Of a stretch of DNA of 64,000 bases, positions 17,094 to 25,421 are shown one piece after another (position 1 is the first letter of the stretch; every line of letters begins with the position of its first letter). This DNA comes from Neobacillus sp. YX16 (lineage in GTDB: Bacteria > Bacillota > Bacilli > Bacillales > Cytobacillaceae), in the NCBI RefSeq assembly GCF_030123505.1, contig NZ_CP126115.1, forward strand, positions 5,904,001 to 5,968,000, written 5' to 3'. The notes below the pieces were generated by a model, which was not told the DNA's origin, ran no database searches, and saw nothing but the letters and a program-made list of their open reading frames with translations. The position numbers and the translations under genes are program-made.

Positions 17094-17126
17094 TAAGCCC
17101 TTTCTGTTTTTATGCAGAAGGACTTG
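17094..17126 (-). terminator. Terminator of the DUF3231 gene
   Basis: Leftward hairpin AAGTCCTTCTG / CAGAAAGGGCTT followed by a T-rich stretch, shortly after the stop codon at 17147. Confidence 0.7.
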
Positions 17127-17146
17127 AATATGGATTATAATTGATT

Positions 17147-18154
17147 CTATTTTTTTATTAATTCATCCCTATCAGGAGCCATAGGAGGCTGTTCTAGCCA
17201 CCCATTTTTAATCATTATATTAGCTCCATCCTCAGCATACAGAGCTATTTCAGCAGTAAGCCTTATATAATGCAGACCTATATCCCTTCTAGGACTCATT
17301 GCCATACTAGTACCATAAAATCCAATACTTAGGGCAATAAGGGATGTAGTATAGAACATCATAATTTTATCTGAAAAAGTATAAGCTGTAGACTCAGTTA
17401 CATCTGAATCCCATGACATAGGTACTGGAAGGTAATCCTCTCTTAGGATAGCTCCAAAAACATCACAATGCTTTTTTGCAATTTCTACACCTCTAAATAA
17501 AAACTTAGCTACCTCTTTTGACTGTGCAACTTGACTAAATCCTATTAAGGTTGCAACTCCAAAAGCATTTCTTTGAAAGTTAACATAGAGGTTTGATATT
17601 TCTGTACCTACTAATGGTCTCTTTTCTCCAAAAAAGCCTTTAAGGAAATTTTGTTTTTTAACAAAATCAATATCATCTGGTATAGGTAAATAAGGAGACC
17701 TGATATAAAGACCTTTAGATAATAAAAGCTCTTTTACCTCCCTAAGAAAATTTATTAATTGTGAAATACACTCACTAAAATGACTGTAAACATCTGCTCT
17801 AACCGATACTGACAGATTCATACTGTATCCTTGCAGAGCAATTTGTGATGCTTGATGGAGGTAATTCAAAAAATATGTGTCTGAATACAACCTAGGAGCA
17901 TTTTCATTTACATCCTCATTAAGTTTAAATCCATAAGGTATTGGATACTTTTCTTTGTTGAAAATCTCAGTTAGTGTTTTAAGATTTCCTTGAGCAATTT
18001 CAAAAGCATGTTTGACTAATGCTTTAATCTTTTCATCCTCAACTATGGTTAAAAAATATTTAAAATGACAAGCAATGGCAGTATCATTAATATAGGATGC
18101 CCAAAGAGCTGTTATCTCTGCTGATGTAAGCTGTACATGATTGCCTTCCTCCAT
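17147..18154 (-). CDS. DUF3231-family protein
   Basis: 335 residues from ATG 18154 (MEEGNHVQLTSAEITALW), with GATGGAGG seven bases upstream; a longer ORF to 18286 lacks such a site. The protein consists of two similar halves of about 165 residues (ALWASYINDTAIACHFKYFL... and ISNLYVNFQRNAFGVATLIG...), each helical and ferritin-like, which is the DUF3231 layout common in spore-formers. Function unknown. Confidence 0.85.
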   Translation of the reverse strand: MEEGNHVQLTSAEITALWASYINDTAIACHFKYFLTIVEDEKIKALVKHAFEIAQGNLKTLTEIFNKEKYPIPYGFKLNEDVNENAPRLYSDTYFLNYLHQASQIALQGYSMNLSVSVRADVYSHFSECISQLINFLREVKELLLSKGLYIRSPYLPIPDDIDFVKKQNFLKGFFGEKRPLVGTEISNLYVNFQRNAFGVATLIGFSQVAQSKEVAKFLFRGVEIAKKHCDVFGAILREDYLPVPMSWDSDVTESTAYTFSDKIMMFYTTSLIALSIGFYGTSMAMSPRRDIGLHYIRLTAEIALYAEDGANIMIKNGWLEQPPMAPDRDELIKK

Positions 18155-18336
18155 AAATAAACCTCCATCTAACCAAACAATCCTTTTTTGTACAATATTC
18201 CCTAATTTTTCTAACAATATGTAAATAAAAAAGCCAACTGCTTTATACAGTGTTAAATATGTACTAGGGTGTTCTTTCTTTTTCAACTAAACTGCTTCGT
18301 TAGCACAATAAGAAAAGCTGCATCGAAAGCAGTTGG

Positions 18337-18385
18337 TTCTTCAATATAAGCACCCTTTACTTTAAGTACAATCCTTCACAAAGTT
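18337..18385. repeat. Copy of the dispersed CACCCGTTAGTTTAAGTACA repeat
   Basis: Reads TTCTTCAATATAAGCACCC then TTTACTTTAAGTACAATCC and TTCACAAAG. It sits between the stop codon of the DUF1835 gene and the DUF3231 start region, next to a GCTGC/GCAGTT hairpin. Confidence 0.75.
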
Positions 18386-19422
18386 TAGTGGAGTAACTCT
18401 TCTTTCAATTTAACTTCATATAGTCGCATTGCACTTAATTCCCCTCGATATGTAAATATTTCTTTCCCAATTAAATCACGTAGTCGATATTCTATCCATT
18501 GATCTCCAGTGTATTGATGCATATGACCAATAACCTCACCAATCAACCGTGCCGCCTTCATATAATCATGCTTACCTCGTTCTTTATGTAATTTCTTTGC
18601 ACAATGTATGATAAAATCATCATCTCGTTCAACATCTGAATGCCAAAGCTCATCATTATCCCAGGTTCTCAAAAGACTTTCACTCAACAGTAATTTACGC
18701 CCTTCGTCAAGAAGAGCATGACGTTTTGCACAATCCATCGATCTAAACTCAAATTGCTCATAAAATTGAAGCAGTTTTTCTGGAGCTAGTTCTCCAGATG
18801 TACGAGGATACTGCTCCTCTTCTAGCATAGGATATGTATAAAGCTCATGAAATACCTTAAATGTGTTGAGTTCGAACACTTCATTTACTTTATTTTGCAA
18901 TAAATAAAGGACAACGCGCAGTCCTATTTGCTCAGCGGCGTTCTCACATGTCCAAATAAGTATCTGTTGATAAGGTGGTATTTCTTTTATTTTCTCTATT
19001 GCCTTTAACATACCCTGTTTATATTCTTCAAGATCATTGAAGTCATCGCGATAGTGCTCCTTAAACCATTGAAAACGATTTTCTATCCCCTTTTTTGTAT
19101 GTAGTGATTCTATTGGACCAACTGATAAAATATGAGGCAATACAATGATTTCTTCTGTTTTTGCATATGGATTATTGCGAAATGCAGCTTTTAAGCTACC
19201 TGCGGGCGAATCGCCAAATAAAATATGTACCGTTTGTCGATGTTCTATTTTCTCTTCATTTCTCGAAACTTGAAGCAATGATTTCTTTATTGATTGTAGA
19301 ATTCTAGTCATTTCATCTTCTTCATATTGTTCAGCACGTATAAATATTAAATTTAGAAGAGCCTTTGCCTCACGTTCATCAAGTTTTGAAATAGCTTGTT
19401 TTAACTGATTTATATTCTCCAT
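18385..19422 (-). CDS. DUF1835/DUF3658-family protein
   Basis: 345 residues; AAGGAG seven bases before the ATG. An N-terminal helical segment (1-55) is followed by VHILFGDSPAGSLKAAF (about 65-81), the start of the DUF1835 domain, and by a C-terminal DUF3658-like part (LLSESLLRTWDNDELWHSD...). The family is frequent in Bacillaceae with no assigned biochemical role. A 36-residue membrane peptide gene lies just upstream and may be co-transcribed. Confidence 0.82.
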   Translation of the reverse strand: MENINQLKQAISKLDEREAKALLNLIFIRAEQYEEDEMTRILQSIKKSLLQVSRNEEKIEHRQTVHILFGDSPAGSLKAAFRNNPYAKTEEIIVLPHILSVGPIESLHTKKGIENRFQWFKEHYRDDFNDLEEYKQGMLKAIEKIKEIPPYQQILIWTCENAAEQIGLRVVLYLLQNKVNEVFELNTFKVFHELYTYPMLEEEQYPRTSGELAPEKLLQFYEQFEFRSMDCAKRHALLDEGRKLLLSESLLRTWDNDELWHSDVERDDDFIIHCAKKLHKERGKHDYMKAARLIGEVIGHMHQYTGDQWIEYRLRDLIGKEIFTYRGELSAMRLYEVKLKEELLH

Positions 19423-19453
19423 TATCCCTCTCCTTTTTTATCTTAAACTTAAA

Positions 19454-19564
19454 TTATTTTATATTTTTTATTAATTTTGCCAATCCCTTTATTCCCCAAG
19501 TAGCCAAAAGTAAAGACACTGCCACTATTGCCAATACCATTAAAATACCAATTATATTGCCCAT
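19454..19564 (-). CDS. 36-residue single-helix membrane peptide
   Basis: ATG 19564 with AAAGGAG about eleven bases upstream opens a 36-codon frame: MGNIIGILMVLAIVAVSLLL, then ATWGIKGLAKLIKNIK. The first 22 residues form one hydrophobic helix and the tail is positively charged and amphipathic. It could be a membrane-associated small protein or a type I toxin-like peptide. No antitoxin RNA was identified. It sits 30 bases upstream of the DUF1835 gene in the same direction. Confidence 0.5.
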   Translation of the reverse strand: MGNIIGILMVLAIVAVSLLLATWGIKGLAKLIKNIK

Positions 19565-19828
19565 TCCTATTATCTCTCCTTTTATTTCTATTAACGATGG
19601 TAATAATCAGCCAATATAAATTTCATTTCCTTTTCCTGTTAATATGAGTACGGTCGATTATACAAAAGGTTTCGATATAAATTCTTATATCGCTAACCTG
19701 CAATTAAATCAGTATTGTCAAACGGATCTAAATGACAAATTTATGAATCTGGCGAAAAACTCTTTTCAATTTCAGTTTTAATTGATATTATTCCTATTAG
19801 AACAGTAGGAATAGTGGGTGTATTAAAA

Positions 19829-20041
19829 ATGTCTTTGTATGAAAAATTACCAAGTGATTTTTTGATTCAATATTATTATGAAGTGAAGAAAATGATTTCA
19901 AAGGGATTAGTTTCTAAAAATATGTATTATGAATTAGGACTAATAATTGCAGCTGCTTCAAGAAGAGGGATACTATTGGATAAGCCAAAGGATTTTAAAC
20001 AACACACTGTCCACGAATTATTAATGGAATTAAGTAACTAG
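19829..20041 (+). CDS. Small conserved 71-residue protein, paralogue of 44497
   Basis: The start is ATG 19829 (MSLYEKLPSDFLIQ). Comparison with the second copy decides this: the two leaders differ by one base just upstream, which would break any longer common frame. The protein is largely helical (YYEVKKMISKGLVSKNMYYE, then LGLIIAAASRRG) with an acidic tail. Family and function not recognised. It has its own terminator. Confidence 0.75.
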   Translation: MSLYEKLPSDFLIQYYYEVKKMISKGLVSKNMYYELGLIIAAASRRGILLDKPKDFKQHTVHELLMELSN

Positions 20042-20101
20042 AATTCCGCCGTGATTGAATAAATAGTTCATCGTAAAGGTCTTCCATTAAACAACCAAAA
20101 A

Positions 20102-20125
20102 AGCCACTGATAAAAATCAGTGGCT
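20102..20125 (+). terminator. Terminator of the 71-residue gene
   Basis: GCCACTGAT / ATCAGTGGC around TAAA, followed by a T-containing stretch; identical in the duplicate at 44771-44793. Confidence 0.85.
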
Positions 20126-20149
20126 TACTTCAACTAAAGCACCCGTTCG

Positions 20150-20394
20150 TAATATAAGGTTAGCCAGATTTTTCTGGTTGACCTTTTTTCATATGGTCTT
20201 ATGATTACGGTAGTCGGGGTAGAACGTCGCACCCGTGGGATTCAATCCCGTTAGCTAAACTGTTCACCCCCTACTTGTATAAACATGTTTCAGGCTGGTT
20301 GGGACATAGATCCCGTTTAACAAGCGAACCTATGACATTACAAGAAGCCTTAGGGGATACCGACTAATATTGCATTTCAGGGAGGAGATAAAGT
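20150..20394 (+). ncRNA. Candidate bridge RNA region of the IS110 element
   Basis: Non-coding leader with two clear hairpins: GGTTAGCCAG/CTGGTTGACC (20158-20183) and GGGATTCAATCCC (20237-20249). The second is flanked on the left by GCACCCGT, identical to the left half of the target repeat, and on the right by GTTAGCTAAACTG, which contains TAAACT, complementary to AGTTTA of the right half. IS110 elements are known to encode a bridge RNA here whose loop pairs with target and donor. The RNA itself is inferred. Confidence 0.5.
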
Positions 20395-21597
20395 ATGAAT
20401 CCAGTCATTGGTCTGGATGTATCAAAAGGGGAAAGTCAGGTACAAGCTTTTTTAGATAAAGGTAAGCCATACCGTAAGAGCTTTAGTATTAATCATGATC
20501 TTGAGGGTTTGGGGAATTTATTAGATTTCCTTCAAGAAGTTGAGAAATCAGCAGGTGGTCATCAACCTTCGGTCGTTTTAGAATCAACTGGGCACTATCA
20601 TATTCCCGTTATTCAGTTTTTAGAGGAACAAAAATATGTTTATATTATCGTCAATCCTCTTATCTCACACAGAGCCAAGAGCTCAAGCCTAAGAAAGGTA
20701 AAAACAGATGCAATCGATGCTTATCACCTTTGTGAATTGTATTATAAAGAAGAATTAGAGCCTTACAAGAAGCGTGGAGTTCAACTCTTAAACCTTCGTA
20801 ATCTAACAAGACAACAAGAGAGTATTGCAGAAATATCAGCGAAAACAAAGTTACAGCTTCATTCTTTAATCGATCAGGTATTTCCAGAGTATCGAGGTGT
20901 ATTTGGAAGCCTATATTCGAAAGTATCATTGCTTACTTTACTAGAGTTCCCTACTTCTAAGGCTGTATTAAGTGTGAGTGAAAAAGAGTTAACGGATACA
21001 ATAGCTTCATTATGTATGAGTCGTTCGGAGTCATGGGCAAAGGAAAAAGCACAGAAGTTAAGAGAAGCAGCCCTTCGTGATCCTTTTCAAAACAATCTCT
21101 ATGATAGTCATATTTTCAACCTTGAAATTTTGGTTAAGATTGTTCTTCAATACCAAGAGCATCTATCCAATATTGCGGATGAAATAGATGCCCTCGCTAG
21201 CGAAATTGAAGAATATGAAATCCTTCAATCTATCCCTGGAATCGGAGAAAAAATCGCTGCAACGATTATTTCTGAAATCGGAGAGATAGATCGGTTTAAT
21301 GGTGCCAAGAGGTTGGTTGCATTCGCTGGAATAGATCCTAGTGTGTACTCTTCAGGAAAGTTTACTGCATCGGTAAACCGAATAACCAAACGTGGCTCGT
21401 GTAGGCTTCGCCACGCCTTGTATATGGCTGTTCAAAGTGGTATTCGGGATTCCCGTAAAAAGAAAACGACTGATGAGATTATTCCACGCAATAGAAGACT
21501 ACGAGAGTTTTACGATAAGAAACGAGAAGAAGGAAAACCCTTTAGAGTAGCGATCATTGCCTGTACAAATAAGCTCTTTTTCCAAGATATAGCTTAA
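20395..21597 (+). CDS. IS110-family transposase (DEDD recombinase)
   Basis: 400 residues; AGGGAGGAG seven bases before ATG. The N-terminal DEDD RuvC-like domain begins MNPVIGLDVSKGESQ and includes LESTGHYH and KTDAIDAYHLCEL. The C-terminal transposase_20 domain has LQSIPGIGEKIAATIISEIG, LVAFAGIDPS and the serine-bearing ITKRGSCRLRHALYMA. The frame is intact, so the element may be active. A hairpin AACCTTCC/GGAAGGTT follows at 21624-21652. Confidence 0.95.
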   Translation: MNPVIGLDVSKGESQVQAFLDKGKPYRKSFSINHDLEGLGNLLDFLQEVEKSAGGHQPSVVLESTGHYHIPVIQFLEEQKYVYIIVNPLISHRAKSSSLRKVKTDAIDAYHLCELYYKEELEPYKKRGVQLLNLRNLTRQQESIAEISAKTKLQLHSLIDQVFPEYRGVFGSLYSKVSLLTLLEFPTSKAVLSVSEKELTDTIASLCMSRSESWAKEKAQKLREAALRDPFQNNLYDSHIFNLEILVKIVLQYQEHLSNIADEIDALASEIEEYEILQSIPGIGEKIAATIISEIGEIDRFNGAKRLVAFAGIDPSVYSSGKFTASVNRITKRGSCRLRHALYMAVQSGIRDSRKKKTTDEIIPRNRRLREFYDKKREEGKPFRVAIIACTNKLFFQDIA

Positions 21598-21623
21598 AAT
21601 CTATATCTAACTAAATACAACAA

Positions 21624-21652
21624 AACCTTCCAAAAAGAGCATAACGGAAGGT
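21624..21652 (+). terminator. Hairpin after the IS110 transposase
   Basis: AACCTTCC / GGAAGGTT around a 13-base loop, 25 bases after the transposase stop and inside the IS right end. The T run is weak. Confidence 0.5.
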
Positions 21653-21730
21653 TATTTGGCATGAATATTTTTAGTATAACATGAGGTTATTAAACTTTTA
21701 ATTGAAAAATGTTGACAAACTATTAGCTGG

Positions 21731-21977
21731 TTTACTTTAAGTACATATTTCCAAAAAATACCCGTTATTATGGCGTTTATCTGGTAAACCACCAAATTAT
21801 AAACAAGGAAACTGCTATTATTGCACTTCCTTAAACCATTGTCAAAAACTCACTAAATTTTATTAAAGCACCACAGAAGCACATACTAAGACTTTATAAT
21901 ACGTGTATATGGTGACTGAATGATAAGCCTGTTCACTGTTGCAATTGAGAATTGTGTGAGTAGATTTATTTATCTTT
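21731..21977. other. AT-rich spacer between the IS110 right end and the beta-lactamase gene
   Basis: It begins with the right half of the dispersed repeat (TTTACTTTAAGTACA). The rest is about 220 bases of unremarkable sequence with no hairpin or reading frame I can support. Confidence 0.5.
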
Positions 21978-22910
21978 TCACTTTAGAACGTTCAGTGCAA
22001 CCTTGGCAGCTTCTGCGACAAGCGCATTGTCATAGGCGGCATTCTGTGTAGATCTGCTGGATAGGACTGCGATGACAATGGGAGCTCTATTCGGCGGCCA
22101 CACAATCGCAATGTCATTCCGCGTTCCATAGCTTCCTGCCCCACTCTTATCATCTACTTCCCAACCTGTTGGTGCGCCAGCACGGATCAATGCATCTCCA
22201 GTGGTATTTCCCCGCATCCAATCTGTCAGGATCTTACGTTTTTCAGTAGGGAGAAAGTCGCTGACTGCGAAAGCCTGGAGGCTCGTAGCAAGTGATTTTG
22301 GTGTGCTTGTGTCACGCTTATCTCCAGGAACAGCTGAGTTCAAATCCGGCTCGTAGCGATCAACCTGAGTAACGTTATCGCCAATCTGCCTCAGTGTTGT
22401 TTCAAATCCCTCAGGGCCTCCCAGTTTCTCTAATAAAAGGTTCCCAGCGGTGTTGTCGCTATATCTGACAGCAGCCTCGATAACTTCCCAAAGAGTCATC
22501 CCGGTATCTACGTGAAGCTCTGTCACGGGTGAATACGAAACTATGTCCTCGCTCTTATATGTGACTAACTCGTCGAGTTGATCAATTGAGTAATGCTGCA
22601 GTAATGCACCTGCGGCTAGAGCTTTGTAAGTAGATGCGTAAGCGAAACGCTCATTTGGCCGATAGGAGACGGTCCGATTTGTACTTGTATCGATAGCGTA
22701 GACTCCGAGCCTGGCGTCAAATTTGCTCTCGAGTTCTGCAAACTCACGGTGAATATGGGGTGCAGGTGTTTTCGTGACTACCTTTTCGGGTTTGTCAGAA
22801 AGGTTTTTAGTGTTCATCGACCAGCCGGCGAGGGGTACAATTGCAACCACTAGCGCAAGCAGGGCATTTATAAAATTATTCATACTGAAAATATCATGTG
22901 TTTTCCTCAA
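21978..22910 (-). CDS. bla: Class A beta-lactamase
   Basis: 310 residues from TTG 22910, which has AGAGG eight bases upstream; the later ATG (MNNFINALL) lacks a site. A hydrophobic export signal covers about residues 10-32. Catalytic motifs are complete: STYK (S70xxK), YSDN (S130DN), EPDLN (E166) and DKSGAG (K234SG, with Ser instead of Thr). It hydrolyses penicillins outside the membrane. Its base composition is clearly richer in GC than its neighbours, suggesting acquisition. It lies at the distal end of a BlaI-BlaR1-PBP run, but the nearest BlaI-type operator is about 285 bases upstream of the start. Confidence 0.95.
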   Translation of the reverse strand: MRKTHDIFSMNNFINALLALVVAIVPLAGWSMNTKNLSDKPEKVVTKTPAPHIHREFAELESKFDARLGVYAIDTSTNRTVSYRPNERFAYASTYKALAAGALLQHYSIDQLDELVTYKSEDIVSYSPVTELHVDTGMTLWEVIEAAVRYSDNTAGNLLLEKLGGPEGFETTLRQIGDNVTQVDRYEPDLNSAVPGDKRDTSTPKSLATSLQAFAVSDFLPTEKRKILTDWMRGNTTGDALIRAGAPTGWEVDDKSGAGSYGTRNDIAIVWPPNRAPIVIAVLSSRSTQNAAYDNALVAEAAKVALNVLK

Positions 22911-23193
22911 GATCTTAACCTCTTTCTATTAATAATAGGTGTTAATAATAATAAGCGGGTTTAATCATAATGTTTTGATTAACACCGTCGGCTATTAACC
23001 AGCAAATTCTAAGAATTGTGTATTACTTTCGGATTCAATTCCATTCGTTATGCAACGAAAAATTTATTCCGCTTGCAGCTTATTTAATCATTTTCAAAAT
23101 CATTTTTATAACCTTACGGTGCCCCGAAATGCTAGGGGAGAATTTCCTCCTTTCTCCAATTTGATTACATGCGAAATAGTAGATTACGCATGT
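22911..23193 (-). other. Long leader between the BlaI operators and the beta-lactamase gene
   Basis: About 280 bases. Reading leftward from the operators there is GGAGAAAGGAGG (a strong ribosome binding site with no start codon behind it), then AAGG plus ATG opening a seven-codon frame MILKMIK and a stop. These may be remains of an older operator-controlled gene start. Nothing else is recognised. Confidence 0.4.
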
Positions 23194-23229
23194 AATACTA
23201 CATATGTAGTATTTACTATACATGTAATA
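23194..23229. promoter_or_regulatory. BlaI operator(s), beta-lactamase side
   Basis: AATACTACATATGTAGTATT (23194-23213) is a perfect palindrome of the BlaI/MecI type. A second degenerate copy, TACTATACATGTAATA, follows directly. Together they could bind two BlaI dimers between the PBP stop and the beta-lactamase gene. Confidence 0.8.
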
Positions 23230-23257
23230 CTACACTCGTAATAAAAAGATGTCAATA

Positions 23258-25306
23258 TCATCTTGTAGTTTGCTGCCCTTTTTCATTAAGGTCAAAATAT
23301 GCCCTAAAAACCCGCTGGCTGATGATATTAGCTGCACTGTGCGGCTGAGCATAACCATCTCGGTAGGCATTGGGTACAATAACGGCTATGGCAATCTCGG
23401 GATCATTGAATGGAGCATATCCAGCAAAAGAAAGATTCCAAGTCTTCACACCATTTTTATAGGATTCCGAGGTCCCGGTTTTACCCGCGGCATTGTACGG
23501 TTCGTCTTTAAAATATCCTCTTGCTGTTCCTTTAGAACCATGGGTAACAAGCCAAAAACCTTGTTGAACCCGCTTAATCATCTCCTCACTCATATCCACC
23601 TGATTCAGCACCACTGGTTCGATTTCATCGACCACGTTACCCGGTTCATTGCCATTCTGATTGGGTTCACGAATCTCCTTCACCAATTGAGGCTTCATCC
23701 GGTATCCTCCATTGGCAATCGTTGTAATATACTGGGCAATTTGCATCGGTGTATAGGTATCTAATTGTCCGATGGCAATTTGAAAGTAGGTACTTGTATT
23801 GGCTCCTTTAATTCCCGCCGTTTCATTATCAAAACCAATACCGGTCGGGATGCCTAAACCAAATTGGTTGAAATAATAGCGGATGGTTTCAATTTTTTTC
23901 GGATTGATATTTAATGTGCCATCGGGGACATACTTACCGCCCATAATTTCAATCGCGGTTTTCCACATATAAACGTTTGATGACCGCTCTATTGCCTCTA
24001 ATTCGTTAATTCTGTTCATGACTTCGTAAGAGGAAAAGGTTCCCGATCCCTTAAATCGCATAACCTCATCCAGCTCGATTTCCCCGAAATCCCTGACACC
24101 CGTTTGGTATCCAGTTAATACGGTAGCCCCTTTTACAACGGACCCCTGTTCAAACGCATAAGTGAAGGCTCCCGGTGTAAAATCGGTAAACTTCCGAGAC
24201 TGCCTGTTATACACTTTTCCTGACATCGCCAGAATGCGGCCTGTTTTCGGTTCCATTGCCACAACAAAGGCAGTGTCAAGGGTATCCGTATGCGGCTTTT
24301 GGATTGCACTAACTAACTCTTCCTGCATAATTTTTTCCACTTGGGCTTGGAACTCCATATCAATGGTCAGAACAATATCGTTGCCGCTCTTCCCTTTCGA
24401 TACAGTGTCTGTACTCACCACATTTCCATTTTGATCTGTTACCGTTTTTACTTTTTCCTTTTGGCCTTGCAACACGCCATCATAAAGTTCTTCAATATAG
24501 CTTTTCCCGACCCGGTCATTCAGGTTGTACCCTCTAGCTGTATAGTAATCTACCTTTTCAGCAGGTAGGCCTTCATCTTCACTCGTTACTTCCCCAAGCA
24601 TATTCCAAAACGTTTCCCCATAGGTGTTGCCCCTTTTCCAATCGGTTGTGCCATCCACACCCGGCAGGTTTTCCAGATTTTCATTGACCTTTGCATATTC
24701 TTCCTCTGTTACATTTTCATTTTTGATCATCGTCGGGGTTAAAGCGATGGCGGACGACAGTTTCCGATAAATGGCCGCCAGGTTTTTGTCCATTGCCTGG
24801 AGATCGCTTTCTGTAATGCGGTTCAATTTTAATTGATACAAATCCTTGTCATTCAGCTTTTCCTGTTGGTATAATTTCTCCTCCTTCTTTGTGATTAAAT
24901 CCGTGCCATTGTTATGTACAATCAGCCATATATCCTTCAAATCCCGGTCAGTCACTTTATTAATTTCTTTATCTGTCATGTCCAGAAAGGTATTTAACTT
25001 ATTGGCCAATTCAAGCAATTCGTTTGGCTGCGGATTTTTCGGCGGTGTATAGATAATCGCCTTTTCCGGAATATTGTAGACTACTAACTTATGATTCGTA
25101 TCGTATATTTTCCCACGCGGAACGGAATAGCTGACGGGCGTCACATCTGTCCTCTTTGCCTGAGCCGCAAAGACTTCCCCTTTGATAATTTGAGTGACGC
25201 CCAGGCGGAGAATTAGGATAGAAAAAAGAACAAAGACTATGAAAAAGAGAGCATTCAGTCTCGAGCGGATTATTACTATATTTTCTTTCTGCTTTTTCTT
25301 CTTCAA
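23258..25306 (-). CDS. Class B penicillin-binding protein (transpeptidase), BlaI-controlled
   Basis: 682 residues from TTG 25306 (AAAGGG upstream). One N-terminal membrane helix (about 18-37), a dimerisation domain beginning PRGKIYDTNHK, and a transpeptidase domain with SVVK (SxxK), SSN (SxN) and KTGTSE. It resembles the PbpA/PbpH (PBP2) group of elongation transpeptidases. It sits between blaR1 and bla with a perfect BlaI-type palindrome 45 bases upstream, so expression should be induced by beta-lactams. This is the same logic as mecA in staphylococci. Low affinity for drugs is inferred, not shown. Confidence 0.92.
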   Translation of the reverse strand: MKKKKQKENIVIIRSRLNALFFIVFVLFSILILRLGVTQIIKGEVFAAQAKRTDVTPVSYSVPRGKIYDTNHKLVVYNIPEKAIIYTPPKNPQPNELLELANKLNTFLDMTDKEINKVTDRDLKDIWLIVHNNGTDLITKKEEKLYQQEKLNDKDLYQLKLNRITESDLQAMDKNLAAIYRKLSSAIALTPTMIKNENVTEEEYAKVNENLENLPGVDGTTDWKRGNTYGETFWNMLGEVTSEDEGLPAEKVDYYTARGYNLNDRVGKSYIEELYDGVLQGQKEKVKTVTDQNGNVVSTDTVSKGKSGNDIVLTIDMEFQAQVEKIMQEELVSAIQKPHTDTLDTAFVVAMEPKTGRILAMSGKVYNRQSRKFTDFTPGAFTYAFEQGSVVKGATVLTGYQTGVRDFGEIELDEVMRFKGSGTFSSYEVMNRINELEAIERSSNVYMWKTAIEIMGGKYVPDGTLNINPKKIETIRYYFNQFGLGIPTGIGFDNETAGIKGANTSTYFQIAIGQLDTYTPMQIAQYITTIANGGYRMKPQLVKEIREPNQNGNEPGNVVDEIEPVVLNQVDMSEEMIKRVQQGFWLVTHGSKGTARGYFKDEPYNAAGKTGTSESYKNGVKTWNLSFAGYAPFNDPEIAIAVIVPNAYRDGYAQPHSAANIISQRVFRAYFDLNEKGQQTTR

Positions 25307-25350
25307 AACACATCAGCCCTTTCATACTGGAAGTTTGTAAGGTCGTTATA

Positions 25351-25370
25351 AATACTACAATTGTAGTATT
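25351..25370. promoter_or_regulatory. BlaI operator upstream of the PBP gene
   Basis: AATACTACAATTGTAGTATT is a perfect 20-bp palindrome matching the BlaI/MecI consensus (TACTAC..GTAGTA), located 45 bases before the PBP start and downstream of blaR1. Confidence 0.85.
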
Positions 25371-25421
25371 AAAATCCTAAAAGTCCCAAAAAGGAAGAGT
25401 AATCCTTTCTGGGGTTAATGA

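Larger units (their letters stand above)
19710..20149. repeat. Duplicated segment, copy 1 (with 71-residue gene)
   Basis: About 440 bases covering the leader (CAGTATTGTCAAAC...), a 71-codon gene, the GCCACTGA/TCAGTGGC terminator and the left half of the dispersed repeat. They are nearly identical to 44371-44818. In this copy the IS110 element interrupts the repeat; in the other copy the repeat is intact. Confidence 0.9.
20146..21730 (+). mobile_element. IS110-family insertion sequence inserted in a dispersed repeat
   Basis: About 1.58 kb: a 245-bp structured leader, a complete 400-residue transposase and a short right end. Left flank ACTTCAACTAAAGCACCCGTT and right flank TTTACTTTAAGTACATATTTCC are the two halves of the dispersed repeat. 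The duplicated locus at 44794-44841 has the uninterrupted sequence (CACCCGTTCGTTTAAGTACA). There are no terminal inverted repeats and no clear target duplication, as is usual for IS110. Exact ends are uncertain by a few bases. Confidence 0.85.
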
